From Lycium barbarum (lineage: Eukaryota > Streptophyta > Magnoliopsida > Solanales > Solanaceae): a DNA stretch of 64,000 bases. The notes under the pieces were generated by a model. It did no database searches. It was given only the letters and a program-made list of their open reading frames with translations, and was not told the DNA's origin. The stretch lies in the NCBI RefSeq assembly GCF_019175385.1, contig NC_083344.1:64852782-64916781 (forward strand), written 5' to 3'. A program made the translations under genes and the position numbers. Positions 34,801-46,300 of the stretch are shown one piece after another (the first letter of the stretch is position 1; every line of letters starts with the position of its first letter).

Positions 34801-36675
34801 AGCGTCCACAAGAAAGGACGTCAGTACGAATAATGCACCGAGTATATAAGGCGTGAATAACAACATAACAAGAGATATGGAACATAACATGATTTAAAGA
34901 GAGATACCCTTAACATTTGAATGCCTCTTAAGGCGGATACCATGCTTGCTTAGTCTCTTTAGAAAAAATATTTTTCATACATATAGAACATAATAGTGAT
35001 GCCGAACGTGCAGCCCGATCTGTATATCATATCATCACTATATATGCTGCCGAGGAACGAACAACCTGGTCAATTTAACCATAAATCCCGCGTCCGGGAC
35101 GATATCATAGTATACCAGCTGATCAGGTGGTTATGCGTAGTTAACGCCTGCCCTTTCCCCATATCCCATATATGCATATATAATATAAGTAGCATGCATG
35201 AGAGGCCAAATAAAATTACCACTTTATCCGAGTGACATAAGGTCGGTAACCTCCGATTTATGTTATGGAATAATCATTATCGTTATATCTAACCTTGAAG
35301 GAACAAGTAACATAAGGTGAGATCAACAACAAGGAATAAAATCAAGAAAGTCATGAAATAAACTCAATAATCTTATAATAGCATCAAAACCATAAGTTTT
35401 GGAATCTCTTGAATGGGATAATTATTATCATCATGGACCATATTTATCTTTAGCATCATAAGAAACTCTAAGAATCATGAACTTCTAGCTTTTGGGAATA
35501 AGGATGTTATGGAAAAGATGTATGGGTTTATAAAAAAGAATCATGCCTTTAGAAAGAAAGGGACAGCCTTAACATACCTTTTTGATCGGCTTAACTTTAA
35601 CTACTTAAAGCTTGTCCTCCCAAGCTTATAAATCTACATTCAAGAGAATTCATACTATTGTTAGGCCTATCGTCATATGCTTTTCTTATGTCTTTAAATT
35701 AAATCCTCTTAGAATTTGCCAGATTTCGAGCAACATCTCACCTGTTTATATCCCTAGCCCGAAATCACAACAATAACAAAACAACAATAATAGCAACACC
35801 AATATCAAAAATATCATCATCAACATCAATATGCTCAATAAAAAATCCCACACGATGTTTCCCCAATTTCTCAACTGATCACTAGACTTTATGAAGCTTT
35901 AACAACTAAATTTCCATGGTACGATTCATAATACCCATAGTAAAGAATATCCTTACCTCAATCAAGGTTGGTAGGGCTTGAAATATTATTTATCTTTGGT
36001 GGCCTCATTGTTTTCATCGAGATTCGTTGTTTAGAACAAGAACTACAAGACCTTATACGTTTCCAGACCCTAAACTCCGGGGTTTCACTTGATTTACGCT
36101 AAACTTTTATGGAGCATGTTGGGAGAATGTTCTAGGAGCTTAGGGAAGGTTTTAGAGGTGTTTGGATTACAAAATAAGGGGTAAAACCCCCTTTTTACAA
36201 TGTTCTAGGGTCGGTTGGTATCGACCTAGAATTTTCGGGTACTGTAGCGCTCGTGTCGCGCACTGTAGCTGTGCATTTCTACTCTGCTAGCCTGAATTGT
36301 AACGTCCATAATTCTATACTCCGATGTTATATTGACGAGTGGTTTGTTGCATTGGAAACTAGACTTCATGAACTTCAATTTAGGCTTTTACTTAGCTTAA
36401 AAACTCTTCATATGCTAAACGATATTCTTTGCCCAAGTTGGCTCATTCCTGTCGTTCAAAGTAGCGCTCATCTTATTCCAAAGTCAAACTAACTCAACTT
36501 CTTCCTCTCATTTCCTTATAGGACCTTCCAGAATTCCTCATATGCATCCTTTACTCATAAAATGTACTGAATAATGCTTCGTCCCTTGTACTCCAAAGTT
36601 GTTTTACATAGCCATAGTTCAACATACTTATGCTCAAATTTGATAAGTGCTTCTCCGTAAGTATGGGGTGTAAAA
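34801..36675 (-). repeat. E3 LTR remnant, minus strand
   Basis: Contains leader hairpins 1 and 2 (GTAC..GTAC; CGTCC with GGACG at 34803-34822 on the plus strand), segments similar to the E2 LTR near 35220-35290, the shared AAAG/GTATGTTAAGGC motif near 35570, and a U3 block similar to the N2 LTR near 36300-36420. Its outer end is the plus-strand GGGGTGTAA near 36675. The U5 portion is deleted. Confidence 0.72.
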
Positions 36676-37330
36676 ATAATGCTAAGTGAGTAATGGGTCA
36701 TCTACTCAACAAACAACTATTGGGGAAGAGAACCCAATTACTTCTACCCTTTTAAATGAGTGAACTATCACTAAGTGTGAATTCATACTGACATCAATCC
36801 TAATAATCATAATCTATCAATTCATGGGTTTTCCACTCAATTCAACCCCTTTCAATAAGCTTTTTAGGCTAAATCTTCCCTTTTTATTGGAACCCTAAGT
36901 CTAAATTGACAATTTCCACTGTTTATAACCAATTTTCACCCTAGTAAGTGATAACCTATACTCCTAGATGATTAAACAATAATAAAATCGATAACCCATC
37001 AATTATTTAAGGGTTTACAATTTCTAGGGTTCTAACCTTTTCTTCCACCATTAAAGGACCCTTAATTAATATAGGACTCGAGAAGATGATGGAATGAACA
37101 AAGTAAAGGGTTGAGACTTACCTTTCAAGAGTGTTTTAGCCCTAGCCTTGGAAATTCACCACAAGAGTTCTTGGGAACTGTTTTGGAGTTATGTGGGGAG
37201 TCAGTTCGGAATAAAGAATATAAAACACTGATTCTGCCTCCTATCAACCGCTGCAGCGGTCTTGTTATAGTAGGAAACCACCCGCTATGGCGAACATCAT
37301 TATTCCCCAACTCCCCGCGAAGGCGAGCCC
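36676..37330. other. Unassigned sequence between E3 and T1
   Basis: About 655 bp without coding signal. The GC-rich stretch near 37240-37325 is in the style of LTR DNA and could be an older LTR into which E3 or T1 inserted. No ends or repeats confirm this. Confidence 0.4.
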
Positions 37331-40300
37331 TGTTGACACCTAATTTTAACCTTATAAAACGCGTATTCTAATTTTTAAATTTCCCGAGTCCAAGACAGAG
37401 TAAGGATGCCTTTTAAAATTTTAAAAATTTAAAAACCCTACGAAAATTGCAAAATTTGATGTTTAATTATTATTCTGTAAAAATTGACAATTACAAGAAA
37501 TTACGAGTAATTTACTTTCGTAAATGTAAGTCAAAAAGAAGATGCGTATCCCGCTCCATCTAAATTCAGGAAATTACACAATTGAAACGACGTACGAATT
37601 ACGGTTCATTTTTTACCGCATTTTTCACATCCTTAAAAATTATCCGGAACTATATGAGTATTAGGCTTGTTATGAAGCCAATATTTTAAATTTGCGAGTT
37701 TTAAATTTTTATTTGCCTAAATAACTATTTTTATACGCATATTTTAGTATTTAGTTTTATTTTAACTTAAAATGGAGGAGGGGTTGAATTTAACCCTTTT
37801 AAAACTTGGGGAGGGGGGGGACTTTAAAGAAAATACGGGTGGAATTTTATTAAAGTAAACATTCCACACCCCTCCCCCCCCCCCCCCCCAATTTTGATTT
37901 TTCATTCTCCCGACTCTTCTTTTTCTCTTTGGAGGCGATATTGGTGATTAGGGTTCTCACAATAGCTATGGCCAATTCCGGCCATCTCTTGGCCATTTGT
38001 GGCCAGATTTTTTAGGGCTTTTGCGCTATTGTCCTTGCTATTCGCGATTATGGGTTTGTTTTCCTATAATCTTCACTTTGTGGTTCAAATTCGATGTTTC
38101 TTGGGATGTTGCTCAAGTCCCTCATTGTGTATGGTTGCCATGGGCGAGGTAATGAACCTTTAGCCATCTTGTGTCCCATGCACAAGAAATGATGGACTTA
38201 GGGTCAAATCGCATTTGGGATTTGTTTGGATTCGAGTACGATTTAGGGATTTTATCCCATTATTTGCGGAATTGGCACTGTTGGTGTACTGGGTTTTGTT
38301 TATTTGTGTGTGACCGATTGTACTATCCTAGTATTTTCCCATTTTTGATTAATTATTATTCAATTTAGGGTACAATACCGTTTAAGTTTTGTCATGTTAT
38401 GTGAGTTGGATGATTTCAATTGTCTATTTATACTATTCTAGTACGAATTAGTGGGAATTTTATGATTTTGCTAATTTTTTTTAATTTGATTTTGAAATTA
38501 AAAAGTTAAGTTTTGGAGGGATTTTCCGGTGACTTGGTCTTTGTTGTCCATTTCTATTCAGATAAAACCTAAGAGGAATACTATAAATAGAAGGTGATAA
38601 GACTTGAAATGGGATTCCTCTTTTTGAGCTTTTTCTAGAAAACTTAAGGCATTTTCACAAAAATATTCAATCTATATATATACTCTATCGTACTAATATA
38701 TACTACACAAAAAAATATTGATATACTACACAAATGCACTACCGATATTATCTAAATCGTTGAAGAAAAAAAAGCTGCTTAAGGGTCTGTTTTTGGTATT
38801 GATGTTTGAAGTTCGCTGACCTCCAATCCCCCATTTTGATCCTAGGTTACCACTTGAAAAGGTAATATCTCATCTTTGTTCACTTTCAATTATGTTTCAG
38901 TTTTTAGCTCTGTGTTTGGTTCCTTTTTTCATTTCTGGATTGTGTTTGATACATTTGCTTAGTTTGAAATTAAGCACGATGTTTAGTTTATTAGTTGAGT
39001 CACATTTCACTACTTAGGTTAGTTTTTGGTATCTATTTTTGTCTATTTTTGAGTTTAGTTTGGATATTTTCCTTATATTGGGGTGACATTTCACTACATT
39101 GAGGCTTTTCTCATAGTTTGATTACTTTTCCAGCTTTAAAATCATGTACAGAACACATTGTAGCTTAACACAAATCTCTGTTGGTGCTAGTTTATTGTTT
39201 AAGTGCCATTCTAGTTCTGGAATATGAATATCAACATGTATGTTGTTCATTTGAAGTCATGTTGTTAGTGCTCTATAACTTAACTGTTATTCTCTGGAAT
39301 ATGAACTTAGCTTGTATGGTGTTCTTTAGAGCTCATGCTGTTAGTTTCCCTTAACTGTTAAAGACTATTTGATTGCGAAGCATGAACCAGAGTGATAAAC
39401 ATACATTGAATAATATCCATATTAGTTGCCAAAAGGTGAAGTTTTATGGTAAAAGGAGTTAGTTTGAAGTGTAAGATTGATTGGAAATTGTCTTAGCTAT
39501 TAAAATGATGTCTTGTCTAGAAAAATAACTTTGTTTTGGCTATGCCTAGGCCTATGTGTGTCTGTCCAGTCTCAAGAACATTAGAAAGGTCCTTCATACT
39601 CCTATCTATTCTATGTAATCATGTTAGGGACAATCCTCATGTTTACATGTCTCTAATGTGCCTAAATGTTATTCATGTTCTATCTTGTTCACTACTACTG
39701 TTTGGTTTGACACTAAGTGGTTTGTGCCTTAGGGGATTAGAATAAGACCTCCAGATAAAATTGAACCTTGAAAATGCTCTCTGTGTAAGATTGGGGTTTT
39801 TGAAACTGATTTCCATGAAATTTGTGTTAAGTATGAATTGTTTTTCCATATTTAGTTATTTAGTTTTAAAACCTGTAAGTTGAAAAGTATCCCTGTTGGC
39901 TTTAAAAGATGGCATACTGGTTTATGTAATGTCTGTCCAGCTTATCCTAGCTCATTTTGTGAATTTTTTTTTGAACTCTCAGTCTATGCTTTGGTAATCT
40001 CTGGATACCTTTTTGATATTGTATGTTATCCCTGCTCAGTTTTGCTTGTTTTAAGACCTGACACTAAATGTTTACATTGAGAACCCCTTACTTTGAACCT
40101 TGCATCATGTTCGTGTGACATGTCTTTTGCATTTGCATGCCTTGAGATGGCCTAGAACCTGCTAAAAGACCTTATTTGAACTTAACTTCTAAAAACTAGC
40201 CTGTTTTTGTGCATTTGAGGTATCAACCTATGTCATTGGTTCTATTAGGATTATGTGTTGTCCATGCCCTGTTCTGTGCTCTGTTCTGTTAAATGACCCA

Positions 40301-40648
40301 AATTAACTCTAAAGATGATTTGAGCAAATGCCCTTCTATATAATCTTGGCCTGTTTTTCTCCAAAAATTGTGGTCTGACCAGCATTTGGTTTTGATATAA
40401 AGCATGTTTGAGTCTAGAGGTCAAGGAATGGATCATAGGAATTATTATGTACCTTTTGCTTGATTGTTTGTTTTTAGGCAATTGTTTGGACCTAGAGTGA
40501 AGTTTTGACACCTCTTAGGATGTGAAAAGCCTAGAACTAGCCAAATGACCTTTCTGTAAACTAAAAAATGACTTATGCAAAACCTCTCTTATGTGGTCTG
40601 CCCTTTTCTGTGTATTTGTGACATTCTGAGGATTCTTTTGAGGGCATA
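37331..40648 (+). repeat. T1 5' LTR, part 1
   Basis: From TGTTGACACC to gcata (40644-40648), the left copy of the E4 target duplication. Contains a G-rich then C-rich pair of homopolymer tracts (about 37811-37890), otherwise AT-rich and non-coding. ORFs of 60-86 codons here are chance. Confidence 0.8.
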
Positions 40649-40968
40649 TGTTATATCCCGTGTTTTCACACGTTGGAAAAATTTGAAAACAATCTTGACT
40701 TGTAAGAAATAAGGTCATAGTTGATTTTTATTTGACATAGGAGTTGTGCATGAAAGAGTATTGTTGTGAGAGTGCGGGATAAGGCTAAAGGTAAATTTGA
40801 AATTTTGGAAATTAGTTTCGGGAATTACAAAATATGATTCATAAGTCATTGGGCTCAAAAAAATTGAAATGAAAAATGAGGCCCAATTTACTAGGGGTGG
40901 CCGGCCAAGCTCTTGGTCTTGGCCCAAGTCCACCTAGTTGATCATGTGCTAGTCATGTGATCAACTAG

Positions 40969-40974
40969 TATATA
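40969..40974 (+). promoter_or_regulatory. Candidate TATA box of the E4 LTR
   Basis: CTAGTATATACTTGGA about 320 bases into the LTR; same in the 3' LTR at 48632-48637. Based on position and composition only. Confidence 0.4.
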
Positions 40975-42116
40975 CTTGGATAGGCACTAAGACAATTCAA
41001 GAAGCATAGAACAACAAGCCAAAAAAAAAAAAAAAAAGAGGAGCTCTCGGGTTTGAGGGCAAAAATTAGCCACCAAAAATCTTGCTCTAAATTTTTTTCT
41101 CTTGTTGGATTTTCACTAATTCAAAGTCCCTTTGCAACTTGGTGTAGTTGGTTTGGAAGGAAGAAGTCTTGTTTCTTCAAGTTGACCCTATATTCAAGTG
41201 AAGAAGATTGAGTAAAAAGGTAAGAATTTATCCCTTATTATTGTGTTATGAAGTATTGTTTGTGTTGTAGTATGTAGAAATGAGTTGATTGTATGGAAAA
41301 ACGGAAGTTTGCAAAGTGGGTATGGAATATAGAATGTGGCCGTGTGTGTGTGTTAAGGTGTAAGTGAAATGAGTTGAAATTTATGTTGTATTCTAGTTGT
41401 GTGTATGATGGAATTCATATGGAGGATGAGAGTTGAATAAATTGGGTTGAAGTTGAAATATAGGGGTTTGGCCGTGTGGTATGGTGTTGGTAGGATGCTA
41501 ATGAATTAATTTTGTTTAATGTGTTAGTTGTGTTATTTTGATGCTTGCAATGTAAATGAAGATAAAATGATATAAGTTTGTATTGAAATGGAATGTAGAA
41601 GTTTATGTCGTTTTAGTATGATTTTTCGACATTAGGAAAATGAAGTTATTTGGTTGTTAATTGTGATGATCATTGATGAATTTGGAAGTTGGAAACATGT
41701 TGTGAATATGTGTGCCAAAGATTAGATGTTTTGAATAAGTTATGACTTTGGCGGAAAGGTGTATATCATGAGTATAACTTGAGGAAACGATATGAAATGT
41801 TTCTAAAACTATATTGTGATGATCTTGATTGATAATGAATGTGAAATCATTGATATTAGTTTAAAGATTTAGGTTGGAGTGAAGGTTATGTCACTTTGTT
41901 ATAATGATGGCTAGTTGAAGGATATTGTGTCTCTAATGTTTGTTGTTGATGTTGATGTTGTTGTTTGGGTTGTTGTTGATGGTTTTAAGCCGAGTTGAAT
42001 TCTCGGGGGTGCTATATGTATAGGGGAAGTGCTGCCGAAATTTCGGTAGGCAAGTATGCATTAAGTTGAATTTATGGCATCCATAACTCATAATTGGTAA
42101 ATGTGACCATTTGCAG

Positions 42117-42167
42117 ATTTTTGACGAAACGGGAAGTGAGCTTGGATAGGCTTAAAAAGCTCAAAAG
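42117..42167 (+). other. 51-base exon-like block in the E4 LTR
   Basis: Acceptor-like ACCATTTGCAG, then ATTTTTGACGAAACGG and on to CAAAAG before the donor-like GTATGTAAAGC. Same 51-base length in N2 and S1 despite sequence divergence. Confidence 0.5.
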
Positions 42168-43159
42168 GTATGTAAAGCTACCCCGATCCTTCTTTTGGCA
42201 TGCCTAAGTGTATTAGAATCGAATTTGGGCCTCGAAAGACTTTCTGCCCCTCGGAAATCCGCAAGTGAAAATATCATTTTTTCTTCCAGTAAGATTGAAC
42301 TCTTTTGGTATGCTTTCTTGGAAATTATGCAAACTTTCTCTAAGCTCCTTGGAAAGCTATAGAACGTCCGTAGAACCTTTGTAGGTGACCCCTTAAGTTT
42401 AAAATATGTAATTTGAGCCCACCGCCTTGCTTGTCCCGAGGTGGGCCCACTATTCCCGGTTTTGCCCTTATTGTACTCAAGTCTTGCTTTCGAGCGGTTT
42501 TTGAAAGAAATGTTTTGACTACTATTCTAATTACCTAACAAACATTGTTTTAAATATTCCATTAAGTCTGATAAATTTTTTTGACACTCGAAACGACTTC
42601 GGAAAGGTTATACTCTGTAATTCATTATGATCCCATCCGACTTCATTGGATTGGTTTGTCAGTAATATGCCTCATCGAGTTTCTGAAAATATTTATACTA
42701 TTTTAATTGCATTTAGTCTCTCACTACTCCACTCGTGGATGCCCCAATGTTTCCCACACTGAGCCCGGGCCAGGATATGTTGTCAAGCGTGATCCTTTGC
42801 ATTATTCGTCGTGCCTCGATGTGAGGGGGCAGGTATACGCGTACATGGGTTTGTGGAGTATGCTGTGCCATGTACGCTTGTTCTGATATGATTTGCTATG
42901 GCCATCTGATATGATATATTATGTGACGGGGTTATGCCCCCATTCTGATTCTTCTGTGTTGTGGCACCAGCGTCGGGAGGGTGGCCACGTTCTGTCTGCC
43001 GAGTCCCTTGGCAGGGGCCGGATTTGATATGACATATGTTTCTGTACACACTCTGCATGTTTTGAAAATATGTATTTGACACTTTGGATTTTCTGCTCAC
43101 TTTCTGTACGTTCTGTACCAGTTATGATTTTGTTTCTATAATTCAGGCTTTACATATTC

Positions 43160-43198
43160 AGTACATATTTCGTACTGACCCCCTTTCCTCGGGGGCTG
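43160..43198 (+). other. Leader hairpins 1 and 2 in the E4 5' LTR
   Basis: AGTAC..GTACT followed by CCCCC paired with GGGGG, then TGCG and the junction at 43216. Hairpin 3 is absent here because it lies in the missing segment; it is present in the 3' LTR (GCTC with GAGC near 50935-50960). Confidence 0.68.
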
Positions 43199-43216
43199 CG
43201 TTTTCATGCCGCGCAG

Positions 43217-43321
43217 GGCTACAGGGAATTTAAGATACTACCCTTCTTTCTGTCTTAGATCGTGCGATAGAGCTGTGTTATCCGGATGATTCCTCCCTAA
43301 CGAATTGTTACATTTGCAGTT
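43217..43321 (+). other. E4 residual leader before gag
   Basis: GGCTACAGGG onward aligns with the E2 leader from about 27087, downstream of the E2 stem-loop. Contains ATCGTGCGATAGAGC (43259-43273) and leads to the Gag ATG at 43322 (context gcagttATGCC). No primer site is present. Confidence 0.85.
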
Positions 43322-46300
43322 ATGCCTCCAAAAAAGGCGACGGCGGCCCAAAAGGCCAAGGCAGCAGCTGTGGGAGAGACTAGTCGGGCCCAGAGGGTTA
43401 CCAGGGCCCATGCACATATTGCTCCTGATATTTTGCCCCCGGCAAAGGGCTCTTCCACACCGCCACATGTAGAGGAGATTGGAGCAGCAGCAGCTGCAGG
43501 TCGAGGGGCGGCTCCACCGCCAGCTCCCGAGATTCCAGTACCTGAGCCTCCAGCTCCACGGCCAGGGACTGAGGATCAGAGTATGAGAGAGGCAGTCCAG
43601 CTATTGACCAGACTTGTGGTGGGACAGGTGCAGGGGCACGGATTGGGAGGTGACCGAGCATATAGGCGTGACAGTTCGAGAGCTCGTGAGTTCATGAATT
43701 GTGGCCCTCCAGAGTTCTTCGGGACAAAGCCCGAGGAGGATCCTGAGGAGTTTATCAGGAAGATGCGGCGCACCTTACATTTGATTAATGCTTCCGCGAC
43801 AGAGTCAGTCACATTGGCTTCGTACCGGTTGTATGATGTAGCGGAAAATTGGTACGAGTCATGGGAGTTATCCAGAGGCGACGGCGCTCCCCCAGCAGTT
43901 TGGGATGATTTTTCTCAGGCTTTTCTTAGCCATTTTCTGCCTCCGGAGTTACGGCGGGCCAAGGCTGACAGATTCTTATTGTTGAGACAGAGGGGCCGCA
44001 GTGTTCGAGAGTACAGTATGGAGTTCGACTCATTGGCCTGATATGCACCTGCTGTGGTAGCTACTATGGCTGACAGGATGCACAGGTATATTATGGGGTT
44101 GGACCGGTATTTTGTCGACAGTTGTTTGGTATTGGCCGGTCAGCCCGATATGGATATTGCCCGGATTCAGGCGCACGCCCAGGGTATGGAGGACCGGCAC
44201 AGGGGTCATCAGCCCGATAGGAGTCAGGATCGGAGACAGCCCAAGAGGGCCAGATCATCTGGGTATTCGGGAGATTTTCGGGGCAGACAGCCTCAGCAGC
44301 CGCAGCAGTCTAGCAGACATCTATCCCAGCCGGCACAGAGCGCACCTCCACAGCCTACAGGTCGCAGATTTGATAGCCCAGGTTATTCAGGAGCAGGTCA
44401 AAGCTCCAGGGCTTCAGGTTCGCGGACAGATAAGGGTTCTGGTCAGACGAGGCCACCTAGGCCTCAGTGTTCTTATTGTGGCAGATACCATCCTAGGGAG
44501 TGCTACAGAGCCACCGGTGCATGCTTTTCTTGTGGCCGTCAGGGCCATTCTGTGAGAGATTGACCGTATAAGGGTAGTTCGGGTGGTGCAGCGCAGCCTA
44601 CCGGATCAGCCGCCGGGTCATCATCTTCGTCAGTGGCTATGCGCCCTACAGGGCCGGGTACATCAGCACCGGCGGGTCGCGGCAGAGGCCTTGGTGGAGC
44701 TTCTGGTACTGGCGGTCCTTCGAACCGCATTTATGCTTTGGCCAGCCGCCAGGATCAGGAGGCATCGCCTAATGTCGTTACAGGTACATTATTGGTTTTC
44801 TCTCGGTCTGTGTATGCATTAATTGATCCAGGTTCGACTTTGTCATATATTTCGCCTCTTGTTGCTGGAAAAATTGGTATAACGTCTGAACCTATAGAGC
44901 AATTTGAGGTAGCCACACCGATTGGGGACTTTATTGTAGCAAAACAGGTATATAAAGACTGTTCTGTAATTGTTTGTGGCCGAGACACTAAGGCAGATCT
45001 GGTGGAATTAGATATGATTGAGTTTGATGTTATTATGGGAATGGACTGGCTAGCCTCCTGTTATGCTAATGTTGACTGCCAAAATAAGGTAGTTCGTTTC
45101 CAGTTTCCTGGGGAGCCAGTTATAGAAAGGGCCGGTAATACTGCATCGCCGAAAGGTAAGTTTATTTCATACCTTAAGGCGAGGAAGATGATCAGAAAGG
45201 GGTATATTTATCATCTGGTTCGGGTACAAGACTTGACAGCAGAAACGCCGACTCTTTAGTCAGTTCCCGTGGTTAATGAATTTTCCGATGTATTCCCAGA
45301 TGAGCTTTCAGGCCTTCCTCCAGAGCGGGAGATAGATTTTACTATTGATTTTCTTCCAGATACTCAACCGATATCTATTCCCCCGTACAGAATGGCACCG
45401 GCAGAATTGAAAGAACTGAAAGAGCAGTTGAAAGATCTGTTAGAAAAAGGCTTCATCAGGCCCAGTACTTCGCCTTGGGGAGCCCCGGTATTATTTGTGC
45501 CTAAGAAAGACGGGTCGCTGCGTATGTGTATTGATTACCGACAGTTGAATAAGGTAACCATAAAGAATAAATACCCCCTCCCCAGAATTGATGATTTGTT
45601 TGATCAGTTGCAGGGCGCCAAATATTTTTCGAAGATAGATCTTCGGTCAGGCTATCACCAGGTGCGGGTACGAGAGGCCGATATTCCTATAACAGCATTC
45701 CGGACCCGATATGGGCATTATGAATTCAGAGTTATGTCTTTTGGGTTAACTAATGCTCCTGCGGTATTCATGGATCTGATGAACCGGGTATTCAGGCCAT
45801 TCTTGGATATGTTCGTAATTGTATTTATCGATGATATTCTGGTTTATTCTCGGTCCGAGGCAGAGCACGCAGATCATCTGAGAGCGGTATTAGGGGTACT
45901 TCGGCATCAGAAATTATATGCAAAATTTTCTAAATGTGAATTGTGGCTGGCTTCAGTGGCATTCCTGGGGCATATTATTGCAGTTGATTGCGTCCGGGTG
46001 GATACACAGAAGATTGAGGCCGTGAGGAATTGGCCCAGACCCACGACGCCCACGGAGGTTCGGATTTTTCTAGGGTTAGCAAGCTATTACAGGAGATTTG
46101 TGGAAAAGTTTGCTTCGATTTCAGCGCCTTTGACAAGGCTAACTCAGAAGGGAGCTAAGTTCCAGTGGACCGATGCATGTGAACGAAGCTTCCAGTTGCT
46201 GAAAGAGAAGTTGACTTCGGCTCCAGTTTTGACTCTTCCAGAGGAACCCGATGGATATGTTATTTATTGTGACGCTTCTGGCGTGGGATTGGGCTATGTA

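Larger units (their letters stand above)
40649..43216 (+). repeat. E4 5' LTR, lacking U5
   Basis: Matches 48312-50880 of the 3' LTR and stops exactly where the 3' LTR has the donor-like CAA/GTACC. Contains a TATA-like TATATA (40969-40974), an AAAAG/GTAAGAA donor-like site near 41220, the palindrome (42032-42049), the 51-base block (42117-42167) and leader hairpins 1 and 2 (43160-43195). Confidence 0.92.

Noticed and set aside
37871..37890. Polypurine tract or telomere-like signal in the C-run of the T1 LTR
   Set aside because: It is a plain homopolymer inside the LTR, not next to an LTR edge, and not a telomere repeat.
38171..40080. Small host genes in the stretch with 60-70 codon ORFs
   Set aside because: The region lies inside the T1 5' LTR, the ORFs are short, and they have no domain or supported intron structure.
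43238..43812. Antisense ORFs over E4 gag
   Set aside because: GC-rich shadow frames of the sense Gag coding sequence.
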